Below the pieces are notes generated by a model, which saw only the letters and a program-made list of their open reading frames with translations, had not been told where the DNA came from and made no database searches. 64,000 nt of DNA from an uncultured Lachnospiraceae bacterium (GTDB lineage Bacteria; Bacillota; Clostridia; Lachnospirales; Lachnospiraceae), in the NCBI GenBank assembly GCA_900551115.1, contig URUY01000015.1, positions 25,185-89,184 on the forward strand, given 5' to 3'. Shown here in pieces: positions 42,043-51,299 of this stretch. How positions within the stretch are numbered: the first letter of the stretch is position 1; each line of letters opens with the position of its first letter. Both the position numbers and the translations under genes were made by a program.

Positions 42043-43785
42043 TTACGAAATGCCATAATTATTATAATCCATAATCCCCAAATAAGGAAGAATATTTTCA
42101 AAAAGCTGGCGGATTATAGGCGCTGCTATCTGTCCGCCGTAATAAGTCCCCTGTGGATTGTTGATAATAGCAATGGCTATCACCTGCGGATTGTCAGCCG
42201 GTGCAAAGCCCACAAAGGACGAAATATACTTGCCGCTGTTCCTTGGAAGCGTCTGGCTGGTAGCCGTCTTTCCCCCAATCCGTACGCCCTCAATATAGGC
42301 ATTTTTTCCGCCGCCCTCACTAACCACCAGCTCCAAAATCTCACGCATGACAGCAGAGGTTTCCTCAGAAACAATATCTTCTGTTACAGGATATGTAAAG
42401 GTTTCAATCAGGTTTCCTTCCCGGTCTGTTACTTCCACGCCGAAATGCGGGGTAATCCGCCTGCCGCCGTTTATAATGGAGGCTGCCGTAGCAAGCAGCT
42501 GTATGGGTGTAATCTGAAAGGACTGCCCGAAGGAAACAGTTGCCAGTTCCACCGCACCGATATCTTCCTTCTTGTGCATAATGGTGCCCGCTTCCCCCGG
42601 CAGGTCCACTCCGGTTTTTTTAAGGAGACCAAACTTTTCAAAATACTCGTAAAAGGTTTCCGGCCCCATCTTAAGCCCCACCGCTATAAATGCGGGATTA
42701 CAGGAATTCATGGTAGCGTGGACAAAATCCTGTGAGCCGTGTCCTCCAGCCTTGTGACAGCGGATTTTTCTGTCCTCCACTACGGCAAAACCCGGACAGC
42801 TGAAGGTACTTTCCGGCGTTACCGCACCGCTTTCCAAACCGGCAGCCGCCGTAATAATCTTAAAGGTAGAGCCCGGCTCATAGGTATCGTTGATGCAGCC
42901 GTTGCGCCACATGGCATTTAGTGCATTTTGTTTATCTTCTGCGGAAAGGGACTCTGCATCCGTCAGCTCATAGGGGCTGTTCAAATCAAATTCCGGCACA
43001 TTTACCATTGCCAGGATTTCTCCGTTCTGGGGATTCATTACAATAATGGAAACACTCTTTGCCTGCTTGGTTTCCATGGCCTGCGCTGCAAGCTGGGTCG
43101 CATAGCTTTGTATATTCATATCCATGCTGATATATAAATCCCCGCCGTCTACCGGCTCTATCCTGCTTTCCCCCGCCGCCTCCACTTCAATGCCTTTCGC
43201 ATCCGTAACCGTTAAAATTGTCCCCTTTTCTCCCTCCAGATACTCCTCATAGATAACTTCAAGTCCTATGATTCCCTGATTGTCGCTTCCGGTAAAACCA
43301 AGCACCTTAGAGGCAAGAAAGCCATACGGGTAATACCTTTTATAATCCTCATCCACCTTTACGCCGGCAAGATCGTATTCTCTGATTTTATCCCCGATTT
43401 CCTTTTCCACGTTGCTCTTAATCCGCTCAATGGAGGAATACTTTTCCACTCTTTTGCGCACGTATTCCTCGGAAAGGGACAATTCCTTTGTCAGCATGGC
43501 GATAACAGCCTCCTTATCCTCAAGCTGACTGTGAATGACGGAAATCGTACATACCGTTTTATTATCGGCTATGACGTTTCCGTTGCAGTCTATAATACGT
43601 CCTCTGGCCGCTTTGATGCTTCTTTCCCTCTCATGAAGCTCCACTGCCTTACCGGCATAATAATCTGCCCGCGCAACCATAAGATACACCAATCTGAAAA
43701 ACAAAAGAAAAAGCGCTGCCGCACATAATAGAAATACCACTGTGATTTTTTTTCTGTGATAAGTCCTGTTTCCGCTCTCTAACAT
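42043..43785 (-). CDS. spoVD: SpoVD-like class B penicillin-binding protein
   Basis: 580 residues: one N-terminal helix, dimerisation domain and transpeptidase with STFK (near 305) and SCN. The third triad motif reads KTA (near 508, in GGKTATSQ) where nearly all PBPs have KTG. No PASTA domain. It crosslinks peptidoglycan, paired with an SEDS protein; the second position after pbpB in the cluster matches spoVD, needed for spore cortex. Its ribosome site lies in a strong hairpin. Confidence 0.88.
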   Translation of the reverse strand: MLESGNRTYHRKKITVVFLLCAAALFLLFFRLVYLMVARADYYAGKAVELHERERSIKAARGRIIDCNGNVIADNKTVCTISVIHSQLEDKEAVIAMLTKELSLSEEYVRKRVEKYSSIERIKSNVEKEIGDKIREYDLAGVKVDEDYKRYYPYGFLASKVLGFTGSDNQGIIGLEVIYEEYLEGEKGTILTVTDAKGIEVEAAGESRIEPVDGGDLYISMDMNIQSYATQLAAQAMETKQAKSVSIIVMNPQNGEILAMVNVPEFDLNSPYELTDAESLSAEDKQNALNAMWRNGCINDTYEPGSTFKIITAAAGLESGAVTPESTFSCPGFAVVEDRKIRCHKAGGHGSQDFVHATMNSCNPAFIAVGLKMGPETFYEYFEKFGLLKKTGVDLPGEAGTIMHKKEDIGAVELATVSFGQSFQITPIQLLATAASIINGGRRITPHFGVEVTDREGNLIETFTYPVTEDIVSEETSAVMREILELVVSEGGGKNAYIEGVRIGGKTATSQTLPRNSGKYISSFVGFAPADNPQVIAIAIINNPQGTYYGGQIAAPIIRQLFENILPYLGIMDYNNYGIS

Positions 43786-43788
43786 GAA

Positions 43789-43838
43789 AACCTCATAAAA
43801 AAGGTATTGATATACTTTATTCCCTTTTTTATGAGGTT
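43789..43838 (-). promoter_or_regulatory. Stem-loop sequestering the spoVD ribosome-binding site
   Basis: A perfect 16-bp stem (43789-43804 with 43823-43838) and 18-base loop end three bases before the spoVD ATG. The 3' arm on the transcript contains GAGG, the only evident ribosome site, paired with CCTC in the 5' arm. Confidence 0.65.
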
Positions 43839-43876
43839 ATGATTTTATCTGTTGTGTTTCATACCCTTCCTCAGGT

Positions 43877-46072
43877 CTATTCCTGAATAGGGTCAAAATT
43901 ACCGTCTATGGCATCCCCTGTTTCAGGGTCTAAAAGCTGTCCCGTATCCGGATCCTTTAAATATCCTGTTGCAGGGTCTTTTTCAAAATCCTGCCACGGA
44001 ATCTTGGTTTCAGTATTGCCCTCTGATACATCTCCTGTATTTGACGGCTCATCTGTTTTTGCATCTCCATCGCTTACGGTCTGGGAATATTTTCTGGTAT
44101 CCTCCAGTTTTTTCTCCTCAAGCTCTAAGGCCTCTTTCTCTGACAGCTCCTCCGTCATAAAGATTCCCATATAAGGAAGCACTTCCGTAAGTACATTTCT
44201 GACAATACCTGTGGCACACTTTGTTCCAAGGCTCTGATTTTCCATATTGGGTCTGTCAATCACTACATAGATAGCAATCTCCGGGTCATCTGCCGGTGCA
44301 AAACCAATGAAGGAAACCACATATTCGCCGTTACCTCTGGGAAGGGTCTGCGCCGTACCGGTTTTGCCGCCGATAGCATAGCCTGCCGGTCTTGCGGTCT
44401 TTCCTGTATTCCCATCATAAGCAGGGTCGCATACTGCAACGCAGTACTGCCTTATCAGTTCCGAGGTCGATTCCGACACGGTCTGCTTTAATACTCGCGG
44501 CTCTATATTCTCCACTACGGCGCCGCTTGTAGTACGAATCTGCTTCACCATATGCGGTTCATAGTAATAACCGCCATTTACCAGGGAAGAAAATCCTGCA
44601 ACCATCTGAATCATGCTCACATTAAAGCCCTGTCCGAAGGAACCTGTAGCCAGCTCCGTGATGCCCATATTCTCTGCGCTATGCAGCATGGTTGCCGTTC
44701 TGGCCTCGCCGGCAAGGTCTATATTGGTCTTTAATCCGAAATTGAAATTTTTCTGATATTCCGCAAAGGTATCTGCACCCACCGCAAAGGACATTTTCAT
44801 CAGCGCCACGTTACAGGAGCTTGCCACGGCCTTTTCCACGGAAACGGTTCCGTCTCCCCAGCGGTTATGGCACCTTATAGGCTTTTCCCCTTCTACTACT
44901 ACAAGGCCGCCGTTACACTCATAGGTTTCGTTGCCCGTTATTTTTCCGGTTTCAAGCCCCATTGCCACGGTAAAGGGTTTAAAGGTGGAACCGGGTTCAT
45001 AGGTGTCTGAAATACAGAAGTTTCTCCACAATCCGTTCAAGGTCTGATAGTAGGTATCCTCCTCTTTCATGGTGTTTATCTGTTCTTCCGTATAATAAGC
45101 ACTTAAATCATAGGGTGAATTGAGATTAAAGTCAGGATAGCTTGCCATGGCAAGGATTTCCCCCGTATCCACTTCCATAATGATACAGCCTACATTATCG
45201 GCACCCGGACCTTCCGTATAATTGTTTGTATATTCTTCATTAAACTGCTTTAAGTATTTTTCCACGATGCTTTGGATATTCACATCAAGCGTACTCACCA
45301 GTGTATAGCCGTCTACTGCCGGCTTGGTGGTCCTTTCCAAATCGGAATCCCCGTTCAGATAACCGTATTCCCTGCCGGTGGTTCCTGAAAGCACATCATT
45401 ATAATATTCCTCCAGGCCGTACATTCCTATCCCGTCCGAGGTGGTAAAGCCTATAGCGTCACAGGCCAGACTGCCGTTTGGATAGGAACGCTTATATTCT
45501 TCCTCAAACCATATGCCTTTTATATAATTGCCGGGACCGGGATTGCCCTCTGCATCCTCTGCCTTATCATTCTGCATCTCTACAAAGGCACTGATTTCAT
45601 TATAGGTAAGCTTTTTTAACGGTACATAATAACTGCTTTGAGGATGCTCCTCCACATACTGTCTGACAGCCGTCATGTCAAGCTGCGGAAAACAGCTTCC
45701 CAGTGCGTCCAGCGTAGATTCTACATAGATGCCGTCCCTGGTCTGCATTACCTTTGCATCAATAACCAGATTGTACACCTTTTCGCTGACTGCAAGGCTG
45801 GTGCCGTTGCAGTCCACAATATCCCCTCTTCTGTATGGCAGTGTAATGCTGTCATATTTCTGTTGGGAAAGCACCTGCTTGCTGTACTTCTCCCCCTTTT
45901 CCCTGCCTATCCACAAAAGCCGTATGCTTAACCCTACAAAGGCCAATAAAATCAAACAGAAAAGAACCACCAGTTTTTTTTGCATTCTGATGGTAAATTT
46001 CTGCGTCTTTTTCTGACTTGTCTTTTCTTTTGCCGGGTTCTGTTCTCTGTTTTTTCTGTTCTTTTTCTCCAA
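43877..46072 (-). CDS. pbpB: Class B penicillin-binding protein (division, PBP2B-like)
   Basis: 731 residues. Cytoplasmic basic N-terminus, one helix (KLVVLFCLILLAFVGLSIRL), dimerisation domain and transpeptidase with STFK (near 362), SCN and GGKTGTAQ. A C-terminal acidic tail of about 80 residues ends in DPATGYLKDPDTGQLLDPET, a short imperfect repeat in place of PASTA domains. It is probably the septal crosslinking enzyme because it follows ftsL directly. The start appears to be TTG at 46072, with AGGTG upstream. Confidence 0.9.
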   Translation of the reverse strand: MEKKNRKNREQNPAKEKTSQKKTQKFTIRMQKKLVVLFCLILLAFVGLSIRLLWIGREKGEKYSKQVLSQQKYDSITLPYRRGDIVDCNGTSLAVSEKVYNLVIDAKVMQTRDGIYVESTLDALGSCFPQLDMTAVRQYVEEHPQSSYYVPLKKLTYNEISAFVEMQNDKAEDAEGNPGPGNYIKGIWFEEEYKRSYPNGSLACDAIGFTTSDGIGMYGLEEYYNDVLSGTTGREYGYLNGDSDLERTTKPAVDGYTLVSTLDVNIQSIVEKYLKQFNEEYTNNYTEGPGADNVGCIIMEVDTGEILAMASYPDFNLNSPYDLSAYYTEEQINTMKEEDTYYQTLNGLWRNFCISDTYEPGSTFKPFTVAMGLETGKITGNETYECNGGLVVVEGEKPIRCHNRWGDGTVSVEKAVASSCNVALMKMSFAVGADTFAEYQKNFNFGLKTNIDLAGEARTATMLHSAENMGITELATGSFGQGFNVSMIQMVAGFSSLVNGGYYYEPHMVKQIRTTSGAVVENIEPRVLKQTVSESTSELIRQYCVAVCDPAYDGNTGKTARPAGYAIGGKTGTAQTLPRGNGEYVVSFIGFAPADDPEIAIYVVIDRPNMENQSLGTKCATGIVRNVLTEVLPYMGIFMTEELSEKEALELEEKKLEDTRKYSQTVSDGDAKTDEPSNTGDVSEGNTETKIPWQDFEKDPATGYLKDPDTGQLLDPETGDAIDGNFDPIQE

Positions 46073-46096
46073 CCCTTACACCTGCTTTGTTTAAAT

Positions 46097-46558
46097 TTAC
46101 TGCTTCGGGATATCTCCAAGCTGTCTTACATAATCGCTGCCTTCATTCGTATAGCCCACAATCTGTCCCTCTGTGGCATATACCATGCCTAATTCTCCGA
46201 TAGCAATCCTCTTGATTTCTTCCAAATCAACGCTGCTGTTAATGCGGATAAGCTCTTCATCATTGGACAGCTTCAAGCCGTTTAGCGTACTCTCCAAAGA
46301 AGCAATCTGCTCTACCTGTGTCGTAAGGTCTGCCTGCATCTGTATGTAACCGATAAGCACGTAGCCTGCAACAAACAGCGCTGCCACCAAAAAGGCCACG
46401 TATCCCAAATTCATGTGATAAGCCCTGTCTCTGTTCTTCCTGGTTTCATTACTAAGCTGTCTTTTGGGTTCCTCATAAATAGCTTGTCTTACATCCAGCT
46501 TTCTTGCGGTATTTCCCTCTATGTAGTTAAGCCTTTGTCTTCCCTGACTTCTTGCCAT
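46097..46558 (-). CDS. ftsL: FtsL-like cell division protein
   Basis: 153 residues: basic cytoplasmic N-terminus of about 50 residues, one helix (LGYVAFLVAALFVAGYVLIGYI) and a periplasm-side coiled coil (TTQVEQIASLESTLNGLKLS). It scaffolds the DivIB-DivIC-PBP complex. Sequence is weakly conserved in this family, so position between rsmH and pbpB is the main evidence. Confidence 0.8.
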   Translation of the reverse strand: MARSQGRQRLNYIEGNTARKLDVRQAIYEEPKRQLSNETRKNRDRAYHMNLGYVAFLVAALFVAGYVLIGYIQMQADLTTQVEQIASLESTLNGLKLSNDEELIRINSSVDLEEIKRIAIGELGMVYATEGQIVGYTNEGSDYVRQLGDIPKQ

Positions 46559-46575
46559 AACATTTCCTCATTTCT

Positions 46576-47508
46576 TTATTTCTTTTCAAATACTCTTAAT
46601 TTTGCACTTTTGGACCGGCTGTTTTCTTCCAGTTCCTCTTTTGACGGCAGAATCGGCTTTTTTGTAATAACCTTTCCCTGTGGCTTTTTCCCGCATACAC
46701 ATACCGGAAATTCCGGCGGGCAGGTACAGGGATTTTCCTGCTTTTTAAAAGCGGATTTAACGATTCTGTCCTCTAAGGAGTGAAAGGTAATAATACATAG
46801 CCTTCCTCCCGGATTTAACAATTCAATCATCATATCCAGCGAATCCCTTAAAACATCCAGTTCCCTGTTGCATGCAATTCTGATTGCCTGAAAGGTTTTC
46901 TTTGACGGATGTCCGTTCTGACGCATCTTAGCCGGAATGGCTGCTCTGATGATTTCGTTTAATTCTCCTGTTGTTTCTATTGGCTTTTCACTTCTGGCCT
47001 GTGCAATATGCTTTGCAATATTCTTAGCAAACTGGTCTTCTCCGTAATCGCGGATAATACGGTACAGCTCCATTTCCGGATAGCCGTTTACGATATCCCT
47101 GGCGGTAAGCGTCTGACGCCTGTCCATCCGCATATCGAGCGCTGTATCAAACCGATAAGAAAATCCCCGCTCTTCCGTATCTAACTGATAAGAGGATACA
47201 CCCAAATCCAAAACGATACCGTCAACCTTCTGCACACCATGTTCTGCAAGAGCCGTTACCATATTGCAGTAATTGCTGCGGATAAGCGTCACTCTGTCGC
47301 TATACTCCAAAAGCCGCTCTCCTGCGGCTTCTATTGCCGCATCATCCTGGTCTATGCCAAAGAATTTTCCGCCCTCAGAAAGCCTTTTTACGACTTCAAG
47401 AGCATGTCCGCCTCCGCCTAACGTGCCGTCCACATAGATGCCATCCGCCTTGATATTCAGATTTTCAATGGTTTCCTCCAGCAATACTGAATAATGCTTA
47501 AATGCCAT
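46576..47508 (-). CDS. rsmH: 16S rRNA m4C1402 methyltransferase RsmH
   Basis: 310 residues, formerly MraW. SAM site VDGTLGGGGHA, catalytic-domain LDLGVSSYQLD and FSYRFDTALDMRMD, and the C-terminal ITFHSLEDRIVK. It N4-methylates C1402 of 16S rRNA in the ribosomal P site. It is 42 bp after mraZ, as in most dcw clusters. Confidence 0.96.
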   Translation of the reverse strand: MAFKHYSVLLEETIENLNIKADGIYVDGTLGGGGHALEVVKRLSEGGKFFGIDQDDAAIEAAGERLLEYSDRVTLIRSNYCNMVTALAEHGVQKVDGIVLDLGVSSYQLDTEERGFSYRFDTALDMRMDRRQTLTARDIVNGYPEMELYRIIRDYGEDQFAKNIAKHIAQARSEKPIETTGELNEIIRAAIPAKMRQNGHPSKKTFQAIRIACNRELDVLRDSLDMMIELLNPGGRLCIITFHSLEDRIVKSAFKKQENPCTCPPEFPVCVCGKKPQGKVITKKPILPSKEELEENSRSKSAKLRVFEKK

Positions 47509-47550
47509 CTCGTCCCTCTCAAATATCTGCAGGTCTGCCTGCGTAATTTA

Positions 47551-47985
47551 CTATATGCCAAGTCCCAGCTCCGACATGTGAAGTGCAATTTCTTCCATAT
47601 CGTCATAGGTAACCGTTCCTTCGTATCTTTCCTTACTCCAGATTTCCATACGGCTTCCGACGCCAATTAACACCACATCTTTTTCCAGTGCCGCAAATTC
47701 CTTTAAGCTTGAAGGAATCAGAATACGTCCCTGCTTGTCCACCTCTACCGTGGAAGCGCCTGCCATGAAAAAACGGATAAATTTACGTACATCAGGATTT
47801 GTCAACGAGGGAAGTTTCTGCAGCTTTTCTTCAAAAGCAGTCCATTCGGTGTTATCAAATACAAATAAGCAGCCATCCAGTCCTTTTGTTACCACGAATT
47901 CATCTCCCAGAATCTCCCGGAACTTAGAAGGAATAATCAACCTGCTCTTTGCGTCTATCGTATGATTGTATTCACCCATGAACAT
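47551..47985 (-). CDS. mraZ: Transcriptional regulator MraZ
   Basis: 144 residues from the ATG at 47985, which gives the family start MFMGEYNHTIDAKSR; a GTG nine bases earlier is less likely. Two SpoVT/AbrB-like halves with DxxxR signatures (DAKSRLIIPSKFR and DKQGRILIPSSL). It forms a ring and binds tandem boxes at the head of the dcw operon, represented by the four repeats upstream. Confidence 0.96.
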   Translation of the reverse strand: MFMGEYNHTIDAKSRLIIPSKFREILGDEFVVTKGLDGCLFVFDNTEWTAFEEKLQKLPSLTNPDVRKFIRFFMAGASTVEVDKQGRILIPSSLKEFAALEKDVVLIGVGSRMEIWSKERYEGTVTYDDMEEIALHMSELGLGI

Positions 47986-48038
47986 TGCAATCACCCGCCT
48001 TCAGAAAGTAGTCTGCCACGAAAAGCTGTCTAAAATCT

Positions 48039-48074
48039 ACCACTTTGTACCACTAGACACCACTTCTCACCACT
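48039..48074 (-). promoter_or_regulatory. MraZ-box array: four 10-bp-spaced repeats
   Basis: AGTGGT occurs at 48074-48069, 48064-48059, 48054-48049 and 48044-48039, each separated by exactly four bases. Known MraZ sites are direct repeats of a TGG-containing core at about 10-bp spacing. They sit between the promoter and mraZ. Confidence 0.8.
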
Positions 48075-48083
48075 TTTACTATG

Positions 48084-48112
48084 ATTTTATACTAAAATAG
48101 CCTATTTAGCAA
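48084..48112 (-). promoter_or_regulatory. Putative promoter of the dcw operon
   Basis: TTGCTA (48112-48107), 17-bp spacer, TAAAAT (48089-48084). The MraZ boxes lie immediately downstream, where bound MraZ would block initiation. Confidence 0.6.
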
Positions 48113-48167
48113 GGAAAATCAATGAATTTGGGCAAAAAAAAGCATTCCGATACTATTTTTCGGAACG

Positions 48168-48206
48168 CAAAAAGAGACGATACAACATCTTGTACCGTCT
48201 CTTTTT
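48168..48206 (-). terminator. Terminator of ychF
   Basis: AGAGACGgTACAA pairs with TTGTAtCGTCTCT, flanked by A and T runs, so it works on the minus strand and perhaps both. The remaining 100 bp to ychF contain nothing evident. Confidence 0.8.
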
Positions 48207-48303
48207 ACACCTACACAATATAGTTTTTCTTATTTTTCCTGTTTCCTGTTATATTTCCCAATTTTCCATATACCGAAACCGGCCAAAATAAATCGGAAGC
48301 AAT

Positions 48304-49401
48304 TTAAACATTAAATCTGAACAGGATAACATCTCCGTCCTTTACCACATAGTCCTTGCCTTCCATACCGACTAGCCCTTTTTCTCTGGCGGCGGCAAGG
48401 GAGCCCTGTTCTAAAAGGTCCTTATAATTTACTACCTCTGCCTTTATAAAGCCTCTTTCAAAATCCGTATGGATTTTGCCTGCTGCCTGAGGCGCCTTTG
48501 TACCAATCTTAATGGTCCATGCCCTTGTCTCATCCTCTCCGGCAGTCAAAAAGCTCATCAGTCCCAAAATATGATAGCTTGCCTTTATCAGCTTCTCAAG
48601 ACCTGATTCTGAAAGACCCAAATCCTCCAGGAACATAGCCTTTTCATCATCATCAAGCTCTGCTATTTCCTGTTCAATCTGTGCGCAGATAACAAATACC
48701 TCGCTGCCCTCGTTTTCCGCAAACTCCCTGACCTTTTCCACCATGGAATTATTCACGCCGTCATCTGCCAAATCATCCTCTGCCACATTAGCAGCATAAA
48801 TAACCGGCTTATATGTAAGCAGATTGTATTCCTTTAACAGCGCCAGCTCATCCTCGTCTTCTGTCTCAAGGCTCTTTGCCATTTTACCGGACTCTAAATG
48901 CGCCTTGATGCGGGTAAGAAGAGCCTCTTCCTTTGCCATGGTCTTGTCCATACGGGCTGCTTTTGCTACCTTTGCATATCTTCGTTCCAAAACCTCAAGG
49001 TCTGAGAAAATCAGTTCCAAATTGATGGTTTCAATATCCCGCAGAGGATTGACGCTTCCGTCTACATGAATGACATTGGTATCCTCAAAGCAGCGTACTA
49101 CATGTACGATAGCATCCACTTCCCTGATATTGCTCAAAAACTGGTTGCCCAGCCCCTCTCCCTTGGAAGCTCCTTTTACAAGTCCTGCGATATCCACAAA
49201 TTCAATAACCGCCGGCGTTACCTTTTTGGAATGGTACATGTCCCCCAAAAGCTTAAGCCTCTCATCCGGTACAGCCACAATCCCCACGTTGGGGTCGATG
49301 GTACAGAACGGATAGTTGGCTGATTCCGCTCCTGCCTTTGTCAGAGAGTTAAACAGAGTACTCTTCCCTACATTTGGTAAACCTACGATTCCTAGTTTCA
49401 T
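48304..49401 (-). CDS. ychF: Redox-regulated ATPase YchF
   Basis: 365 residues. P-loop GLPNVGKSTLFNSL, switch DIAGLVKGAS, a coiled-coil insertion and a C-terminal TGS domain (AWTIKIGTKAPQAAGKIHTDF). This Obg-family protein prefers ATP and is involved in ribosome association and stress. GGAGG precedes the ATG. It is a monocistronic unit next to the integrase remnant. Confidence 0.97.
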   Translation of the reverse strand: MKLGIVGLPNVGKSTLFNSLTKAGAESANYPFCTIDPNVGIVAVPDERLKLLGDMYHSKKVTPAVIEFVDIAGLVKGASKGEGLGNQFLSNIREVDAIVHVVRCFEDTNVIHVDGSVNPLRDIETINLELIFSDLEVLERRYAKVAKAARMDKTMAKEEALLTRIKAHLESGKMAKSLETEDEDELALLKEYNLLTYKPVIYAANVAEDDLADDGVNNSMVEKVREFAENEGSEVFVICAQIEQEIAELDDDEKAMFLEDLGLSESGLEKLIKASYHILGLMSFLTAGEDETRAWTIKIGTKAPQAAGKIHTDFERGFIKAEVVNYKDLLEQGSLAAAREKGLVGMEGKDYVVKDGDVILFRFNV

Positions 49402-49433
49402 TTTATTTAAATTCCTCCTTAAAATCCTTTATT

Positions 49434-49842
49434 TTATAGGGTTTGTGCGCTTTTGGCTTTTACCGAGTGCCACAACGAGTGCCACGAGCCATGCAAATAT
49501 ATCAACGTAATTCCAATATTAGAATGCCCTGGAATCTTCTGCAATGTTTTCGGCATCATACCACCTTCAATACACCTTGTTGCAAAGGTATGTCGAAGTA
49601 CATGCACGGAAAACCTTTTTATTTCTGCCTTATCACAGATTTTGAACAAGTGATATTCTCGTCTGATATATCGTACTTGTCCTATATCCTTCTTCTGCCA
49701 TGTTGGTAAAAATCTTTTGGCAATGAATCGGCTTTACTTCTGACAGAAGTTTTTTGCCTATTACTTTTTGGATATTTTTATAATAGCGTTCCGAATACCT
49801 TCCATAAAAGAAGCCCCAATATAGCAACTTATAGATTACCAC
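49434..49842 (-). pseudogene. Remnant of a phage-type tyrosine integrase
   Basis: Two fragments in different frames. 49842-49633 encodes an N-terminal core-binding piece (SERYYKNIQKVIGKKLLSEV, GYRTSTIYQTRISL). 49649-49434 encodes the C-terminal catalytic end HVLRHTFATRCIEGGM, GHSNIGITL and a tyrosine in IYLHG. Roughly half of the catalytic domain is missing between them. The last codons hold an exact duplicated CGAGTGCCAC. It marks an old mobile-element insertion between ychF and rsgA. Confidence 0.85.
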
Positions 49843-50017
49843 AATGGGGCTTCAAATTCAATGAAAATTATGAAATTAACGATACTGACAATATATCAGA
49901 AGTCCTTATATTTCTATACTCGCTTCAATAAATCGCTCAAATTCCTTTCTTTTCACTAGATTGTATTCTTTTCTATATCCATGGAATCCTCCTTTCCTAA
50001 AATCACATATTTATATC

Positions 50018-51217
50018 CTACTCTTTTTCCAGCAACCAATCAGCAATATCAAACACTTCTATCCCTTCATATGTGTATTTCGGATGCTTTGTTCTTGCAA
50101 TAATCATCTTTGGATAAGCATCCTTTATTTGTAGCAACGGAGAATACTCTCGTTCAAAGGTTTCCGGATTAGCTATATTGTCGCTGACTTGTATATATAT
50201 TTTCTCACTACCACGTTGTGCAACGAAATCAATTTCTTTTTGATAGAGTTTACCAACATATACTTCGTACCCTCTACGCAGAAGCTCCACGCATACGATA
50301 TTTTCATATATTCGCCCATAATCCATATTTCGACTGCCTAATATTGCATAACTCATTCCGGTATCACTCATATAGAACTTATCCAAGGTTTCCAGATATT
50401 TCATTCCTCTTATGTCGTATCTCTTAATGTCATAAAATATAAATGCATTACATAAATACTTGATATATTTTCCTATTGTCACATGATTTGTCGGCACTTC
50501 ATTAACGGTCAAAATATCACTTACTCTATTCGGAGAAGTCAAATTACTTATATTGTCCATCAGAAACTCACTCAACTGACGAAGCACCTGCGTATCAGGC
50601 AAATTATATTTTTGTACCAAATCTCTGTTTACAATGTTTTCATATACTTCTTTGATATAAGTTGTTCTATCCAATTCAGTGCTATAAGCATACGAACCTG
50701 CCAAGCCACCCTTTACAAAATATTCTTCAAATAATTTATCCCTATCCGTTTTGTCACTATAATATTCACAATATTCCTTAAAACTAAAAGGGAACATATG
50801 AATTTCAATATATCTTCCGGTAAACAAAGTTGCCAAATCAGCACTAAGCAAAAAAGCATTGGAACCAGTTATATAAATATCATATTTATTTTTTGAATAT
50901 AGACTGTTGATTGCCAACTCAAAATTTGGACATAACTGCACTTCGTCCACAAATAGATAGTTCTTCTTTTCCTTATCATACCTATCTTCCGCATACTTGT
51001 GCAAAGCGTGATATTCCTTTATTTCTTCAAATTCCAAATCCATAAAGTCAATAAAAATAATATTAACGTCAGCAAAATTGCATTTTAAATAATCTATATA
51101 TGCCTGCATTAAATTAGATTTTCCGGAACGTCGGATACCGGTAATAATCTTTATATCAGGAGTATCCTTTAATGCTTTGATTCTTTCTAAATATTTCTCT
51201 CTTACAATCGTCTTCAT
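50018..51217 (-). CDS. ATP-binding protein, AAA_14/DUF4143 family
   Basis: 399 residues. Walker A TGIRRSGKSNL near residue 26, Walker B YLFVDEVQ, a sensor-like YITGSNAFLLS and a DUF4143 C-terminal half (from about 200) that ends in a nuclease-like fold in some relatives (KEIDFVAQRGSEKIYIQVS). This PD-(D/E)XK-like E-x-D-F-V pattern is suggestive but unproven. The family is widespread in anaerobes with no settled role. It sits beside an integrase remnant, and a decayed relative lies at 4687-4988. AT-rich relative to neighbours, consistent with transfer. Confidence 0.85.
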   Translation of the reverse strand: MKTIVREKYLERIKALKDTPDIKIITGIRRSGKSNLMQAYIDYLKCNFADVNIIFIDFMDLEFEEIKEYHALHKYAEDRYDKEKKNYLFVDEVQLCPNFELAINSLYSKNKYDIYITGSNAFLLSADLATLFTGRYIEIHMFPFSFKEYCEYYSDKTDRDKLFEEYFVKGGLAGSYAYSTELDRTTYIKEVYENIVNRDLVQKYNLPDTQVLRQLSEFLMDNISNLTSPNRVSDILTVNEVPTNHVTIGKYIKYLCNAFIFYDIKRYDIRGMKYLETLDKFYMSDTGMSYAILGSRNMDYGRIYENIVCVELLRRGYEVYVGKLYQKEIDFVAQRGSEKIYIQVSDNIANPETFEREYSPLLQIKDAYPKMIIARTKHPKYTYEGIEVFDIADWLLEKE

Positions 51218-51269
51218 ATCTTCACCGCTTTCGAAACTTTAATTTTTTTGCTATTTTGAAACCAATTGT

Positions 51270-51299
51270 ATTATAACACCTTCTATACAGTTTATTCAA
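51270..51299 (-). promoter_or_regulatory. Putative promoter of the DUF4143 ATPase gene
   Basis: TTGAAT (51299-51294), 18-bp spacer, perfect TATAAT (51275-51270). TTTCGAAA palindromes flank it on both sides. Confidence 0.6.

Noticed and set aside
41842..42735. 297-codon plus-strand frame opposite mraY and spoVD
   Set aside because: Spans two real genes in antisense, no ribosome site, no recognisable domain.
49850..50017. Short coding-like stretch (GYRKEYNLVKRKEFERF) between the integrase remnant and the ATPase
   Set aside because: No start codon in frame, only about 30 residues and no family recognised; noted as possible debris of the same element.
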